The notes under the pieces were generated by a model, which was given only the letters and a program-made list of their open reading frames with translations, was not told the DNA's origin and did not search any database. The translations under genes and the position numbers were made by a program. 64,000 bases of DNA from Methanococcoides orientis (GTDB taxonomy: Archaea > Halobacteriota > Methanosarcinia > Methanosarcinales > Methanosarcinaceae): positions 2,180,685-2,244,684 of the forward strand of contig NZ_CP073710.1 of assembly GCF_021184045.1 (NCBI RefSeq), in the 5' to 3' direction. Positions 47,005 to 57,276 of this stretch are shown in pieces. The first letter of the stretch is position 1. The number at the start of each line of letters is the position of its first letter.

Positions 47005-49050
47005 TTACATTATGCCATTTCCAGCATTGGTACCTTTCTCAGGCTGCAACAGGATCGCTTTACCGTCCTCATCGGTTCCTGCAAGTATCATGCCGTTGGA
47101 CTCCACGCCGCAGAGCTTTGCAGGTGCGAGGTTTGTAAGTACAAGAACCTGCTTGCCGGGTAATTCTTCCGGAGAGTGTGACTCTTTGATACCTGCGACG
47201 ATCTGGCGTGCTTCTTCCTCGCCAAGGTCGACCTGCAGTTTAAGCAGTTTCTTGGATTTCTTTATTTCTTCAGCAGAAACGATGGTTCCTATTCTCAGGT
47301 CAAGCTTTGAAAAGTCGTCGAATGTGATCAGTTCTTTCATCTCCTTTGGTTCTTCTTTTTCTTCCTTGCCACTTTCTTTTGCAATGGCTTCCTTAACTCT
47401 TGCAGATGCGATTGCTTCCATCTGTTCTGTCTTTTCATCCTCTATCTTCTCAAAGAGGATGGATGGTTTCTCAAGTGGTGTACCGGCCTTAACAAGTTCT
47501 GTGGCTTCAGCATATCCTGCGGCATGCACATCTGTTGTCATTCCAACCTGCTTCCATGCATCTTCCATTTTGCTTGGCAGGATCGGCTCAAAGAGCAGGC
47601 ACAGTGCCTTTCCAAGCTGTATGCAGTTTGCAACAACTTCGCCGCATGCTTCCTTATTCTCTTTGATGAGCTTCCATGGTTCGTTGGCCTGGAAATAGCT
47701 GTTTCCATATGATGCCAGTGCCATTACGCTGTCGGCATATTTCTTGAACTCATAGTTCTCCATTGCCTCATTTGCAGCGTCAATGGTTGAATTGATCTCA
47801 TCCAGGGTTTCCTGCTTGATCTCACCTACAGGGATTTCCTTGAAGTTCTTATGGGTGAACAGGAGTGTCCTGTACAGGAAGTTTCCGAAAACACCTACAA
47901 GTTCGGTATTGATTTTGTCCTGGAATACCTCCCATGAGAAGTTCAGTTCCTTGGTGTGGGATGTGTAGCTTGCGAGGTAGTAACGGAGCAGGTCCGGGTG
48001 GAATCCATGGTCCAGATAATCTTCTCCTACCCATACGACGTATCCGCGGCTCTTTGAGAACGTCTTGTCCTCTATCTTCACCATTCCTGACGCAACAACT
48101 GCCCAGGGTTGGGTGTATCCGGCACCTTTGAGCATAGCAGGCCAGAAGATGCAGTGGTGGTATATGATATCTCCGCCGATGAAGTGAACGATGCGGGAAT
48201 CTTCTTTCCAGAACTTCTCCCAGCTCTCATTATTTGCTTCTGCCCACTCTTCAGTGAATGCGATGTAACCGATAGGTGCATCCACCCATACATAGACCAC
48301 AAGATCATCATGTCCCGGGAACTGCACTCCCCATTCAAGGTTCCTTGTGATGCACCAGTCGGTGAGTTCCTGTTTTACCCATCCAAGGGCATAGTTCCTT
48401 GCATTGAGGGTCCCTCCGAGATTTTCAAGGTGCTCTATAAGGAAATCCTTAAACTCGGACAGCTTGAAGAAAAAGTGCTCCTGGCTCCTGTATTCGGCAG
48501 GTCCGTTGCATGTGGTACAGGTCGGGTTCTCAAGTTCTCCCGGTTCAAGATGTTTTCCACATCCCTGGTCGCACTCATCTCCCCTTGCCTCTTCCTTGCA
48601 GTGCGGGCATGTTCCTTTCACATACCTGTCCGGGAGGAAGCGGTCACATGAAGGACAATATGCGATCTCGATGGTCTTTGGGAAAACATAGTCGTTTTCT
48701 ATAAGCTTGTTGACAATGTCAGTAGTGCGGTCGTGATTTGTTTGATCATCGGTTGTGCCGAATGCATCGAACATCACGCCCATTTCCTTGAAAGTCTCAT
48801 CGAAATGCTTGTGGTATATCTTTATCAGTTCTTTAGGTGTGGTGTTCAACTCTTCAGCGTTGAATACGATGGGTGTTCCATGCGTATCGGAACCACACAC
48901 AAAAGTGACCTCCTGTCCTGTCTTTCGGAGGGATCTTGTGAATATATCCGCTGGGATATATGTACGCAAATGGCCGACGTGTGCCTTTCCATTTGCATAT
49001 GGCAGCCCACATGTTACGAGGACTGGTTCATTGGATGGGAATTTGGACAT
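47005..49050 (-). CDS. metG: Methionyl-tRNA synthetase
   Basis: Charges tRNA-Met. The class I signatures are HVGH in [19 protein letters not shown] near residue 19 and FSKSRG near 335 for KMSKS. A large zinc domain has [20 protein letters not shown] and two further CxxC pairs. The C-terminal 110 residues form an EMAPII/Trbp111-type tRNA-binding domain ([19 protein letters not shown]), linked by a charged stretch. Length of 681 fits the family. It is convergent with the CYTH gene. Confidence 0.97.
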   Translation of the reverse strand: MSKFPSNEPVLVTCGLPYANGKAHVGHLRTYIPADIFTRSLRKTGQEVTFVCGSDTHGTPIVFNAEELNTTPKELIKIYHKHFDETFKEMGVMFDAFGTTDDQTNHDRTTDIVNKLIENDYVFPKTIEIAYCPSCDRFLPDRYVKGTCPHCKEEARGDECDQGCGKHLEPGELENPTCTTCNGPAEYRSQEHFFFKLSEFKDFLIEHLENLGGTLNARNYALGWVKQELTDWCITRNLEWGVQFPGHDDLVVYVWVDAPIGYIAFTEEWAEANNESWEKFWKEDSRIVHFIGGDIIYHHCIFWPAMLKGAGYTQPWAVVASGMVKIEDKTFSKSRGYVVWVGEDYLDHGFHPDLLRYYLASYTSHTKELNFSWEVFQDKINTELVGVFGNFLYRTLLFTHKNFKEIPVGEIKQETLDEINSTIDAANEAMENYEFKKYADSVMALASYGNSYFQANEPWKLIKENKEACGEVVANCIQLGKALCLLFEPILPSKMEDAWKQVGMTTDVHAAGYAEATELVKAGTPLEKPSILFEKIEDEKTEQMEAIASARVKEAIAKESGKEEKEEPKEMKELITFDDFSKLDLRIGTIVSAEEIKKSKKLLKLQVDLGEEEARQIVAGIKESHSPEELPGKQVLVLTNLAPAKLCGVESNGMILAGTDEDGKAILLQPEKGTNAGNGIM

Positions 49051-49180
49051 CTTTTATCTCCATTATCATTAGTTTCCTTTTGCATGGTCTACAATAATAA
49101 AATATATTTCGCTTATATTATCAACAAGAGAAGCTTTTTGAATGTTCAGGTCAATCTACAATATATATCAGAGGTATTGG

Positions 49181-50425
49181 ATGACCAATAGTGAAGAACC
49201 TTTTAATTTAAAAGATGATAATGAAGACCTTCTGGATGAAGTCCTGGAAGAATCCACTGAGGAGGTGCCGGATCTGGGGGTATTTGAGATGACTCCGGAA
49301 CCTGATTACACTGAGATCCTGGACAATGCTCATGAGGATGGTGGCATGACGGACAATGTTGTTGTACCATCGGTTGAGTCTACGGAAGAAGGTATTGTGG
49401 CATATAATCCTCCTGTGGAGGTTAATGAAGGGGGATCAACAATACCTCCAAAGGAAGCAATGGGCGTAAAGGAAGAAAAACAGGTTAAACAAACTCCTTC
49501 TTCTCCGAAAAAGAGCCACAAATGGCAATATGTTGCATTGTTTACCGCATTGCTGTTGATAATCGGTGGTAGCTTTGCAGTCATTTACCTGTCCTTCGGT
49601 GGCGAGATATATACTTCTGACAATAAGGTTGCAGTTATCTATGTGCAGGGAACCATGCTGACAGGTAATCTTCCCTCCGGCTTTGGGTACGCAACATCTG
49701 AGGATATATGCAACAGCCTGCGTGAAGCTGCAGCCGATGAAGGCGTCAAGGCCATAGTGCTTAGAGTGAACAGCGGAGGCGGATCGCCGGCAGCAGCAGA
49801 GGAGATCATAACTGAGATCGAGAATGTTCAGGCACAGGGTATCCCGGTAGTTGTTTCCATGGGTGATGTGGCTGCAAGCGCTGCATATCATATTTCTGCA
49901 CCTGCAGACCTGATACTGGCAAACCCTTCTTCGATAACCGGAAGCATTGGTGTGATCGGAGTTTACACGAACCGGTCGGAATATTACGATAATGAGGGAA
50001 TAGATTTCTACATCTCCAAATCCGGTGAGTTCAAGGATATGGGTGGCGACTGGAGAGGCCTTACCTCTGATGAAAAAGAGTATGCTGACACTGTCGTTCT
50101 CAAGGTATACGACCTTTTCATTACCAGTATCTCAGAGCACCGTAATATGACAAAGAGCGAGGTTAAGGATATTGCCGATGGTCGCATCTACATAGCTGTG
50201 GAAGCAAAAGAGATCGGGCTGATCGATGACTTTGGCAATCTGTACGATGCCATTGACGCAGCCGCAGAGCTTGGCGGAATCGAAGGTGAGCCTACAGTAT
50301 ACTATATTAACAGGCCTTCTCTTTCGAGCATACTTTTCGGCACAGAGGAAACGTTCTCTAAAGATACTGTAAAACAACTGGCAAGTTATTATGAGGAAAG
50401 TCCGGTTGGAGTGATCGTCGAGTGA
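49181..50425 (+). CDS. sppA: Signal peptide peptidase SppA (S49 family)
   Basis: A membrane-bound serine protease of about 414 residues that degrades leftover signal peptides. The first 110 residues are acidic and cytoplasmic, followed by one transmembrane helix (VALFTALLLIIGGSFAVIYL near 117). The S49 domain has the nucleophile Ser in VAASAAYHISAPADLILAN and the catalytic Lys in YISKSGEFKDMGG. ATG 49181 follows GAGGT; the upstream frame from 49142 lacks an SD. The long acidic N-terminus is unusual. Confidence 0.9.
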   Translation: MTNSEEPFNLKDDNEDLLDEVLEESTEEVPDLGVFEMTPEPDYTEILDNAHEDGGMTDNVVVPSVESTEEGIVAYNPPVEVNEGGSTIPPKEAMGVKEEKQVKQTPSSPKKSHKWQYVALFTALLLIIGGSFAVIYLSFGGEIYTSDNKVAVIYVQGTMLTGNLPSGFGYATSEDICNSLREAAADEGVKAIVLRVNSGGGSPAAAEEIITEIENVQAQGIPVVVSMGDVAASAAYHISAPADLILANPSSITGSIGVIGVYTNRSEYYDNEGIDFYISKSGEFKDMGGDWRGLTSDEKEYADTVVLKVYDLFITSISEHRNMTKSEVKDIADGRIYIAVEAKEIGLIDDFGNLYDAIDAAAELGGIEGEPTVYYINRPSLSSILFGTEETFSKDTVKQLASYYEESPVGVIVE

Positions 50426-50473
50426 TTGGCGGTCAATCTTTCTGTTTTTGTTCTGAAGTTATTTGAAAAAAGT

Positions 50474-50500
50474 AAAGTGATCTTCTATTGATCACTTTTA
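50474..50500. terminator. Bidirectional hairpin between sppA and the isomerase gene
   Basis: AAAGTGATC (50474-50482), 7-base loop, GATCACTTT (50490-50498), 9-bp stem; A-run to the left and Ts to the right let it act for both convergent genes. It overlaps the stop of the minus-strand gene. Confidence 0.72.
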
Positions 50501-51424
50501 TCCTATATTGGAAAGCTCCCATCCGAGATGTTCCTTGATGATGGTGTAGGCCATCTGTGGGGGGAATGCTCCGACCTCTGTAATTATCATGTCAATGTAT
50601 TCGGCAGGTGTTATGTCGAATGCAGGATTTTTGACCTTCACATTTGGCATTTCTGCAAGGATCGCCGGGTCGATTACTTCATCTGCTGACCTTTCTTCGA
50701 TGTCGATCATGTCACCAAGTATCGTGTTCGGACTGAACTTGAAAGTTTCAGCAACACTAAGGACATTCTTCCTTGCTTCGTGTGCGGCATGTGCCAGTTG
50801 TGATGTTCCTACTTTGTTTACAAGGGCACCATTCACGGTTATTGCATCAGCACCAACTATTACGGTGTCGACCTCCTTCATGGAATATCTTACCGCAGAA
50901 TCCACTATCAATGTTGTGGGGATGCCGTAATCGTTCAGTTCCCTTATGGTAAGCAATCCCTGCCTTCTTGGGCGTGACTCGGTTGCTATTACCGAGATGT
51001 CCTTGCCCTGCTTGAAGGCTGTGGATATAACCGAAAGTGCTGCATGGGAATTGCAGTGTGTCATTATGACGTCTCCGTCATGTATCCTTTTAGCACCGAT
51101 CTTTCCCATCTTTTCAAGAGCTTCTCCTGCCTGTTTGAGGAATACTTCTGCGTTGTGAATTATCTCTTCACGTGCTCCGGGCACATCATCAGAAACGTGG
51201 CGCTTTGTGATCTGCACTGCATTTGGAAGGGATACGGCGGTGGGTCGTGTCTGGATAAGGATATTTGCTGCCTCATCCACTTTTTTGTTAAAATCTTTTA
51301 TGTTGGTGACCTTGAGGCTTAGTACGTAATCACGAAGTGCAGCAGAGGCAGCTTCGGCGATCCTTCCTGCTCCACGTATCTCCATTGTCCTTATTTTTTC
51401 TGCGGTGTCAAGTAATTGCTGCAT
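50498..51424 (-). CDS. Ribose-1,5-bisphosphate isomerase (e2b2 family)
   Basis: Converts ribose 1,5-bisphosphate to ribulose 1,5-bisphosphate for type III RuBisCO in archaeal AMP salvage. An eIF2B-like fold of about 308 residues: EIRGAGRIAEAASAALRDYV near residue 16, HCNSHAALSVI near 125, VIVGADAITVNGALVNKVGT near 200 with the catalytic region. I use ATG 51424 (MQQLLDTAEKIR...); the longer frame to 51466 lacks conservation-like text. Translation initiation factor 2B-like and methylthioribose-phosphate isomerase are relatives. Confidence 0.85.
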   Translation of the reverse strand: MQQLLDTAEKIRTMEIRGAGRIAEAASAALRDYVLSLKVTNIKDFNKKVDEAANILIQTRPTAVSLPNAVQITKRHVSDDVPGAREEIIHNAEVFLKQAGEALEKMGKIGAKRIHDGDVIMTHCNSHAALSVISTAFKQGKDISVIATESRPRRQGLLTIRELNDYGIPTTLIVDSAVRYSMKEVDTVIVGADAITVNGALVNKVGTSQLAHAAHEARKNVLSVAETFKFSPNTILGDMIDIEERSADEVIDPAILAEMPNVKVKNPAFDITPAEYIDMIITEVGAFPPQMAYTIIKEHLGWELSNIG

Positions 51425-51507
51425 AAAGATACATTGGGAGTTAATGCATTTATATATTGATGTCAAATCCGCCTCTCTTATATCAAATCAGGATCAATTA
51501 GCCAAAT

Positions 51508-52872
51508 ATGAACGCAATGGTCTCAATAAATCCTGCAAATGGGAAGGTCAATGGTGATTTTGAATTCCATACTCCTGATGGGGTAAATTCGATACTGAAA
51601 AGGTCCGGGGAAGCGTTCCTGGAATGGAGTGCACTTGCTGCTGCAGAAAGGGCAGTTTATCTTGAGGAAGTCGCTGCTATGCTTCGAAAGGAGAAACAGG
51701 ACCTTGCAGAGATCATTACAAAAGAAATGGGCAAGCCCATAAAACAGTCGCTTCCTGAGGTTGAGAAATGTGCAAGCATGTTCGACTATTTTGCCTCCAA
51801 CATTGAGTCACTTCTTGAGCCTGACGTTGTGGATGACGACCCCTCAGCTTTCATTTCATTCGAGCCTATGGGGGCGATACTTGCTATCAAACCCTGGAAT
51901 TTCCCTCTCTGGCAGGTGCTGAGTGCTGCTTCCCATGTACTTGCAGGTGGAAATACCATGGTTTTGAAGCATTCCAGCTATGTTCCGATGTGTGCTCTTA
52001 AGATCGAAGAGGTCTTTGAGAAGGCAGGTGTTCCAAAAGGTGTGTTCCAGACGCTTCTTGTAGACGGACCTATGGCTTCCTCATTGATATCAAGGCCGGA
52101 AATTGCTGCGGTGTCATTCACGGGTGGGCTTCCTTCAGGTCAGAAAGTGGCTGAAACGGCGGGCAGGAACATGAAGAAATGTGTTCTTGAACTTGGAGGC
52201 AGTGATCCTTTCATCGTATTGGAGGATGCAGATATTGAAATGGCTGCAAAGGTTGCTGTTTCAGGTCGTTTTATCAATACCGGTCAGACCTGCATTTCAT
52301 CCAAACGCTTCATTGTGGCTGAATCAATTGCAGATGAGTTCACAGCTCTCTTTGTGGAAAAGACCCGCGCACTTAAAATGGGTGATCCGATGGACCCTGA
52401 AACAGACCTTGGTCCGCTGGTGCGTGAAGATCAGATGGGACTGCTTGAAGCACAGGTGAATGAAGCAGTTTCAATGGGTGCTAAAGTGGAACTTGAGGGT
52501 GGTAGTATGGGTGGTGAGGGTTACTATTTCTCACCTGTTGTCCTCTCTAATGTGACGCCTGATATGGAGGTCATGAAAAATGAGACATTTGGTCCGATAG
52601 CTCCTATCATTGCAGTTAAAGATGAGGTGGAGGCCATGAGAATTGCCAATGCGACGGAGTTCGGTCTGGGTGCAAGTATCTGGAGCGGGGATGAGGTAAA
52701 GGCCTCTTCACTTGCATGCCAGGTCCAGGCGGGTGTCGTTGGTGTGAATGGCTTTTTCAGGCCCGAGGCAAATTTACCATTTGGCGGTGTGAAGAAGAGT
52801 GGAATTGGAAGGGAACTTTCAAGGTTCGGCTTCTATGAGTTCATGAACATTAAGTCCACAAAAGTGTATTGA
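51508..52872 (+). CDS. NAD(P)-dependent aldehyde dehydrogenase (succinate-semialdehyde dehydrogenase type)
   Basis: Oxidises an aldehyde to the acid in the cytoplasm. The 454-residue ALDH shows KPWNFPLWQ near 130, FTGGLPSGQKVAE near 205, the general-base Glu in VLELGGSDPFIVLEDAD, and the nucleophile Cys in NTGQTCISSKRFIV near 260. It is a single gene, 26 bases before the Trm5-like gene. Substrate is inferred from family likeness only; other short-chain semialdehydes are possible. Confidence 0.9.
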   Translation: MNAMVSINPANGKVNGDFEFHTPDGVNSILKRSGEAFLEWSALAAAERAVYLEEVAAMLRKEKQDLAEIITKEMGKPIKQSLPEVEKCASMFDYFASNIESLLEPDVVDDDPSAFISFEPMGAILAIKPWNFPLWQVLSAASHVLAGGNTMVLKHSSYVPMCALKIEEVFEKAGVPKGVFQTLLVDGPMASSLISRPEIAAVSFTGGLPSGQKVAETAGRNMKKCVLELGGSDPFIVLEDADIEMAAKVAVSGRFINTGQTCISSKRFIVAESIADEFTALFVEKTRALKMGDPMDPETDLGPLVREDQMGLLEAQVNEAVSMGAKVELEGGSMGGEGYYFSPVVLSNVTPDMEVMKNETFGPIAPIIAVKDEVEAMRIANATEFGLGASIWSGDEVKASSLACQVQAGVVGVNGFFRPEANLPFGGVKKSGIGRELSRFGFYEFMNIKSTKVY

Positions 52873-52898
52873 TGAGTTGTGATTAATGAGATCTTACA

Positions 52899-53726
52899 AT
52901 GCGTGGTTCATTACAAGCGGTGATCCTTCCAATGACTTCCTTTGAGCATCCCGATGACTTTCCTGAATGTATACGTCATCTTATTCCCAAACGTTTTGAT
53001 ATTGTCGGGGATGTTGCAGTTGTATCGATCCCTCCCGAATTGTACGATCATAAATTCTCTGTTGCAAAGTATGTAGCTTCAAGGAGGGGCAATATCCGTG
53101 GTGTCCTTAACAAGGTGACAAAGCTGGAAGGTGACCATCGGGTTGCAGGTTTCGAACTTTTACTTGGGGATAGCTCGTTAACAACTCATGCGGAGTTTGG
53201 GATGAGGTATAAGATGGATCTGAAGGACGTTTTTTTCAATGGCAGGCTTGCATTTGAAAGAAAGCGTGTATCCTCCCTGGTTCAAAAGGGGGAAGATGTG
53301 CTGGTTCCTTTCTGCGGTGTCGGTCCATTTGCAATACCTGCTGCAGCAAAGGGTGCAAATGTCATTGCTCTTGAGAAGAACCCGGCAGCTTGTAAATGGC
53401 TGGCTGAGAACATCAGACTGAATCATGTGGGGGATAACATCAGTTCTCTCCTTGCAGATGCATCATTTATTGGGAATATGCTGAATGCAAAGTTTGACAG
53501 GGTAATAATTCCAACCCCCTATGGAATGGATCGTTTCCTTGAGGATGTGCTTCCGCTTGTAAAAATTGGTGGATATTTGCATTTCTATACTTTCAAGACC
53601 CGGGAGCAGATCGAAGTTCTGATCGGGAAATATTCTGATATGGGACTTGATGTGATCAATTACCGACGTTGCGGGAACATTGCTCCGGGTGTTAGCAGGT
53701 GGGTATTCGATATGGTAAAGGTATGA
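52899..53726 (+). CDS. tRNA (guanine37-N1)-methyltransferase, Trm5/Taw22-type
   Basis: A SAM-dependent tRNA methyltransferase of 275 residues in the archaeal Trm5 group. It has an N-terminal RNA-binding region (FDIVGDVAVVSIPPELYDHK), then FFNGRLAFERKRVSSLV, the SAM motif VLVPFCGVGPFAIPAAAKG near 130 and VIALEKNPAACKWL. The catalytic loop reads PTPYGMDRFL rather than the NLPxx form of Trm5b, which points to the Trm5a/Taw22 subgroup active on G37 or wyosine precursors. Position after the ALDH gene gives no further clue. Confidence 0.87.
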   Translation: MRGSLQAVILPMTSFEHPDDFPECIRHLIPKRFDIVGDVAVVSIPPELYDHKFSVAKYVASRRGNIRGVLNKVTKLEGDHRVAGFELLLGDSSLTTHAEFGMRYKMDLKDVFFNGRLAFERKRVSSLVQKGEDVLVPFCGVGPFAIPAAAKGANVIALEKNPAACKWLAENIRLNHVGDNISSLLADASFIGNMLNAKFDRVIIPTPYGMDRFLEDVLPLVKIGGYLHFYTFKTREQIEVLIGKYSDMGLDVINYRRCGNIAPGVSRWVFDMVKV

Positions 53727-53822
53727 TCCTTGTCTCAATCGTTGTCGGCGGTAAATGTTATTAGTTGTGCTGTTCTAGTTTCTGCAAATAAAAACGCTGA
53801 AGGACGCAAGTATGGTGTATGT

Positions 53823-54161
53823 ATGACAGAGGTCACGAAAGTATTGTTGCTGCTCAAAAATATGGTCTATGAAAGTACCAGTCCCATGGAGACCCTTCGG
53901 TTTGCGAATTACTATCGCAAAAAGGGTCTTGATGTGATGGTCGTCCTGTTCGGCCCCATGGGTGTCATTCTTGGAAAGGCTGACAAGTGTGGGTCCCCTG
54001 CCTACGATGAAAAGATCAGGGAATGCATGGAAATGGGTGTGCAATTCAAGTGCTGCAAACTTGGAGCATCGATCATAGGACTGAAAGGGGAGGAGCTTAT
54101 CTCTGGTATTGAGCTCATCGAGTCGCAAGAGATAGCTGAGATGTTCCTGGAATACTCCTAG
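53823..54161 (+). CDS. DsrE-family protein ending in TAG
   Basis: A 112-residue protein of the DsrE/F-like sulfur-transfer fold: VLLLLKNMVYESTSPMETLR at the N-terminus, GLDVMVVLFGPMGVILGKAD near 45 and a Cys pair in FKCCKLGASIIGL near 82. It may shuttle sulfur or act as a small redox protein. ATG 53823 suits the family start; the frame is open upstream to 53730. It is the only gene of the window that ends in TAG; eight more codons follow before a TGA at 54186, so a short readthrough extension is possible. Confidence 0.75.
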   Translation: MTEVTKVLLLLKNMVYESTSPMETLRFANYYRKKGLDVMVVLFGPMGVILGKADKCGSPAYDEKIRECMEMGVQFKCCKLGASIIGLKGEELISGIELIESQEIAEMFLEYS

Positions 54162-54286
54162 GAAGGGCAACTGATCATTACTTTATGAGTCAGATCTGAA
54201 TTTTTGGATATTTTCTCCGTCGATGTCATGAATTTGTTTATTTATGGTTTCCACATCAATCTATCTATATATTTTCAACAGCCACG

Positions 54287-54327
54287 ATAGTTCCAATCGG
54301 AAAGGATATATTATAATTTGGAACTAT
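54287..54327. promoter_or_regulatory. Inverted repeat flanking a TATA-like element upstream of dtdA
   Basis: ATAGTTCCAA (54287-54296) and TTGGAACTAT (54318-54327) form a perfect 10-bp inverted repeat with a 21-base spacer that contains TATATTATA. The layout suggests a repressor or dimeric activator binding around the promoter. It is about 100 bases before the dtdA start. The rest of the 238-base gap holds no gene. Confidence 0.55.
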
Positions 54328-54429
54328 TTCATATGTTCTTGGTTTGGTTCGTATTTTTGTCGATCCGAACAAAACTTAGAATACATATATTGATTTTGAG
54401 TGTCAAACCTGGATCGGAGTCCTATAACT

Positions 54430-55866
54430 ATGCAGACAACTAGCGATAAGGAAAGTTCTACAAACATAATCATTATCTGTTCCACCGTTGATATGGCAGG
54501 ACAGAACATAAAGGATCATTTGCTAAGGCTCAGGGAATGGACCCCTCTGGAGGTTCCTTCTTCTATGGTCGAAGATGTTGCTGAGGTTTATGAGAGTGGC
54601 AATTTCCGGATCGTTGAGGTCAAGGAACATCATATCTATCAGGATGGCGTCGATGAAAAATTAAAGAATGCCGGTCTTCCCTGTGATCTCATAATTTTTG
54701 CTTCCAAGCACAGGAGTGCAGATGGGCGGCGGTTGCTTACTTCTCATTTTACAGGAAATCCGGGATCAGCTGATTTCGGTGGTAATCCGGGTGAGCTGGC
54801 AAAAGCAGCTCCATTTGCTTTACGTTCCATTCTTCTGTCAATGTCTGAAATGGTTGGTGATATTGGCTATGACGTTTCTATGGAGTCAACACATCATGGT
54901 CCTTCAGACCTGAACGTCCCTTCGGTTTATGCGGAGATAGGAAGTTCTGAATCAGAATGGGTCGATACTGCGGTTGGTGATATCGTTGCTCGTGCTATCC
55001 TTGCTGTGGAGCAGGTAAAATGTCCTGTTGCAATTGGTTTTGGGGGTGGGCATTATGCTGCAAGGCAAACTAACCTTATTTTTAGTTCTGATGTGACATT
55101 CGGGCACAATTTCCCGAATTACCAGTTACAGAATGTTGATGAAGGTATGTTCCGGCAGGCAGTTGAGAGGTCAGGTGCTGATCTGGTATACTGTGACAGG
55201 AAATCGATGTCATCTGGGGACCGGAAGAAAGTAAGCGATCTGGCGGCTTCCTTTGGTCTTGAACTGCTAAGGGAGAGTGACATCAAAGAGATGAGGGGTG
55301 TCCATTGGGATGATCTCAGGATCTTCCTGCATAAGGTGAAGGAGCATGATCCATCGGGTCGGGTTAAGTTCTCCGAAGGTATTCGAAAAAGGTTGGGTGA
55401 GGCAGACCTGGCTGACTCAGATAAAGATGGCAGATCTGTAATAACTATAAGGGTGGATCCGGAACTTATCAAGCTGGCCAAATCAGTGGATATTACAGCT
55501 TTGAAGAACGTACTTCAGAACTCAAATATTGTGTATTTTGAATTGGAGGATGCAACTGTCTCAAATGTGTTCTTTACTTTCTGGAAGCAGGATGCAGAGG
55601 ACTTCCTTGCCTTTTTGGTAAACGAATGCATTAAAATACTAAAAGAACGTTATGATACTGAATACGTTTTCGATGAAAACGTGTTGCATATCACGGATGA
55701 TAGGTTCAACCCAGATCTCGCACGAAAAATGGGAGTTCCTCCGGGCCCCATGTTTGGGAAACTGGCCAATGGTGGGTCGGTTACAATAGATGGAAGGGTT
55801 ATCGGGCCAGAAATGGTACGCGAAAGGACAAAAAAAAGTGTTGTGTTGAATAACGCAATCCTTTGA
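54430..55866 (+). CDS. dtdA: D-aminoacyl-tRNA deacylase (archaeal/plant GEK1 type) with C-terminal extension
   Basis: Removes D-amino acids from mischarged tRNA. The N-terminal domain (about 1-270) has the family text IIIICSTVDMAGQNIKDHL, FASKHRSADGRRLLTSHFTG near 105 and ESTHHGPSDLNVPSVYAEIG near 160 (zinc and active-site residues). The C-terminal 190 residues are an extension not needed in shorter homologues, ending in IDGRVIGPEMVRERTKK; its role is unknown. ATG 54430 has CGGAGT before it; an in-frame GTG lies at 54400. Confidence 0.92.
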   Translation: MQTTSDKESSTNIIIICSTVDMAGQNIKDHLLRLREWTPLEVPSSMVEDVAEVYESGNFRIVEVKEHHIYQDGVDEKLKNAGLPCDLIIFASKHRSADGRRLLTSHFTGNPGSADFGGNPGELAKAAPFALRSILLSMSEMVGDIGYDVSMESTHHGPSDLNVPSVYAEIGSSESEWVDTAVGDIVARAILAVEQVKCPVAIGFGGGHYAARQTNLIFSSDVTFGHNFPNYQLQNVDEGMFRQAVERSGADLVYCDRKSMSSGDRKKVSDLAASFGLELLRESDIKEMRGVHWDDLRIFLHKVKEHDPSGRVKFSEGIRKRLGEADLADSDKDGRSVITIRVDPELIKLAKSVDITALKNVLQNSNIVYFELEDATVSNVFFTFWKQDAEDFLAFLVNECIKILKERYDTEYVFDENVLHITDDRFNPDLARKMGVPPGPMFGKLANGGSVTIDGRVIGPEMVRERTKKSVVLNNAIL

Positions 55867-55972
55867 ATGAAAGATGGTAAAGTATAATACAAATATCTAT
55901 CATGTGTATGGTATTAGTATTGTATAATTCCAATAATACATTTGATCATTTTGCTATAGTGGAGAATATGTT

Positions 55973-57076
55973 ATGAAATCCATAGTAGAAGAGGCATTGG
56001 CACGATCTGTAGAAGAGACACAAATTCGTTCCAGCGTCCCGGAACAGAATGACATAAATGCGGAACTCGAAGCGATGCTTAGAGATCTGCAGACGAACAT
56101 CAAGGTCATTGGTTGCGGCGGCGGCGGTTCAAACAGTGCTCAGCGCATGGCGCAGGAAGGCATCAAGGGCGCAGAACTTGTTGCAATAAACACGGATGCA
56201 CAACATCTTTTGAATGTTTCTACCGAGAGCAAGATCCTTATCGGCAAGAAAAAGACAAGAGGTCTTGGTGCTGGTAGTCTGCCGCAGATCGGCGAAGATG
56301 CTGCCCTTGAAAGCATTGATGAGGTGCGTGGGATCGTAGATGGCACTGATATGGTGTTTATTACTGCAGGGCTTGGCGGTGGTACTGGTACAGGTTCCGC
56401 TCCGGTTGTTGCAGAGGCTGCACGTGATACAGGCGCTTTGACAATTGCCGTGGTAACTCTTCCATTCGCTGTCGAAGGTCAGGTAAGGCGCACAAACGCC
56501 GAGGCAGGACTTGAAAGGCTTAGGGATGTTGCAGACACTGTTATCGTAGTTCCTAATGACAAGCTCCTTGAGGTTGTCCCAAGATTACCATTGCAGGCTG
56601 CCTTCAAGGTCTCAGATGAGGTTTTGATGAGAGCTGTAAAAGGTATTACCGAGCTTATCACAAAACCTGGTCTTGTAAACCTTGACTTTGCTGATGTAAG
56701 GACCGTCATGCAGAACGGTGGCGTAGCAATGATAGGTCTTGGTGAAGCCGACGGTGAGAACAAGGCTGTGGAATCTGTCCAGAAAGCATTGAGGAGCCCT
56801 CTTCTTGATGTGGATATCTCCGGTGCTACTTCCGCTCTTGTGAATGTTGTAGGTGGTCCGGATATGACCATTGCAGAAGCAGAGAGCGTTGTACAGGAAG
56901 TCTACAGCAGGATCGATCCAAATGCAAGGTTGATCTGGGGAGCACAGGTAGATCCTGAGCTTGAGCACTCTGTCCGCACAATGCTTGTTGTAACAGGTGT
57001 GAAATCTCCACAGATCTATGGTAGTGGAAGTTCCCAGAACGTTACTCGAAAATACGGTATTGATTTCGTAAAATGA
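55973..57076 (+). CDS. ftsZ: Cell division protein FtsZ
   Basis: Tubulin-like GTPase that forms the division ring. 367 residues with nucleotide motif [14 protein letters not shown] near 47, the tubulin signature [16 protein letters not shown] near 133 and the synergy loop [11 protein letters not shown] near 240. An N-terminal extension of about 40 residues is as in archaeal FtsZ1. It precedes the secE-ribosomal stalk genes, the common euryarchaeal order, but ends with its own terminator. Confidence 0.97.
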   Translation: MKSIVEEALARSVEETQIRSSVPEQNDINAELEAMLRDLQTNIKVIGCGGGGSNSAQRMAQEGIKGAELVAINTDAQHLLNVSTESKILIGKKKTRGLGAGSLPQIGEDAALESIDEVRGIVDGTDMVFITAGLGGGTGTGSAPVVAEAARDTGALTIAVVTLPFAVEGQVRRTNAEAGLERLRDVADTVIVVPNDKLLEVVPRLPLQAAFKVSDEVLMRAVKGITELITKPGLVNLDFADVRTVMQNGGVAMIGLGEADGENKAVESVQKALRSPLLDVDISGATSALVNVVGGPDMTIAEAESVVQEVYSRIDPNARLIWGAQVDPELEHSVRTMLVVTGVKSPQIYGSGSSQNVTRKYGIDFVK

Positions 57077-57077
57077 A

Positions 57078-57100
57078 AAGGAGTTATCTCCTTCTCTTTC
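57078..57100 (+). terminator. Hairpin terminator after ftsZ
   Basis: AAGGAG (57078-57083), loop TTAT, CTCCTT (57088-57093), then a C/T-rich run. Confidence 0.65.
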
Positions 57101-57143
57101 TAATTTGAACCAAATTATTTTTGTGGGGTTCAATCGAAAGGTA

Positions 57144-57152
57144 TTTTATATA
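57144..57152 (+). promoter_or_regulatory. TATA box for the secE-spt5 transcript
   Basis: TTTTATATA fits archaeal box A and lies about 125 bases before the secE ATG. A second AT-rich element, ATATTTAATATAC, lies nearer at about 57228-57242 and could also serve. Confidence 0.45.
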
Positions 57153-57276
57153 GTACGTTATTTAAACGCCGCTAGAATTTATAGTCTGATCGAGGTGTTG
57201 GTACTCTGAATTTGGTCAACCCCGGTCAATCATATTTAATATACTGAAACTGGTTGTGAGAAGTTTGGCAGGTAAT

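Noticed and set aside
47012-47698. 228-codon plus-strand frame
   Set aside because: Antisense to metG, with Ser-rich shadow composition.
57160-57240. tRNA-like look of the secE upstream region
   Set aside because: No T-arm consensus and no pairing acceptor stem could be built.
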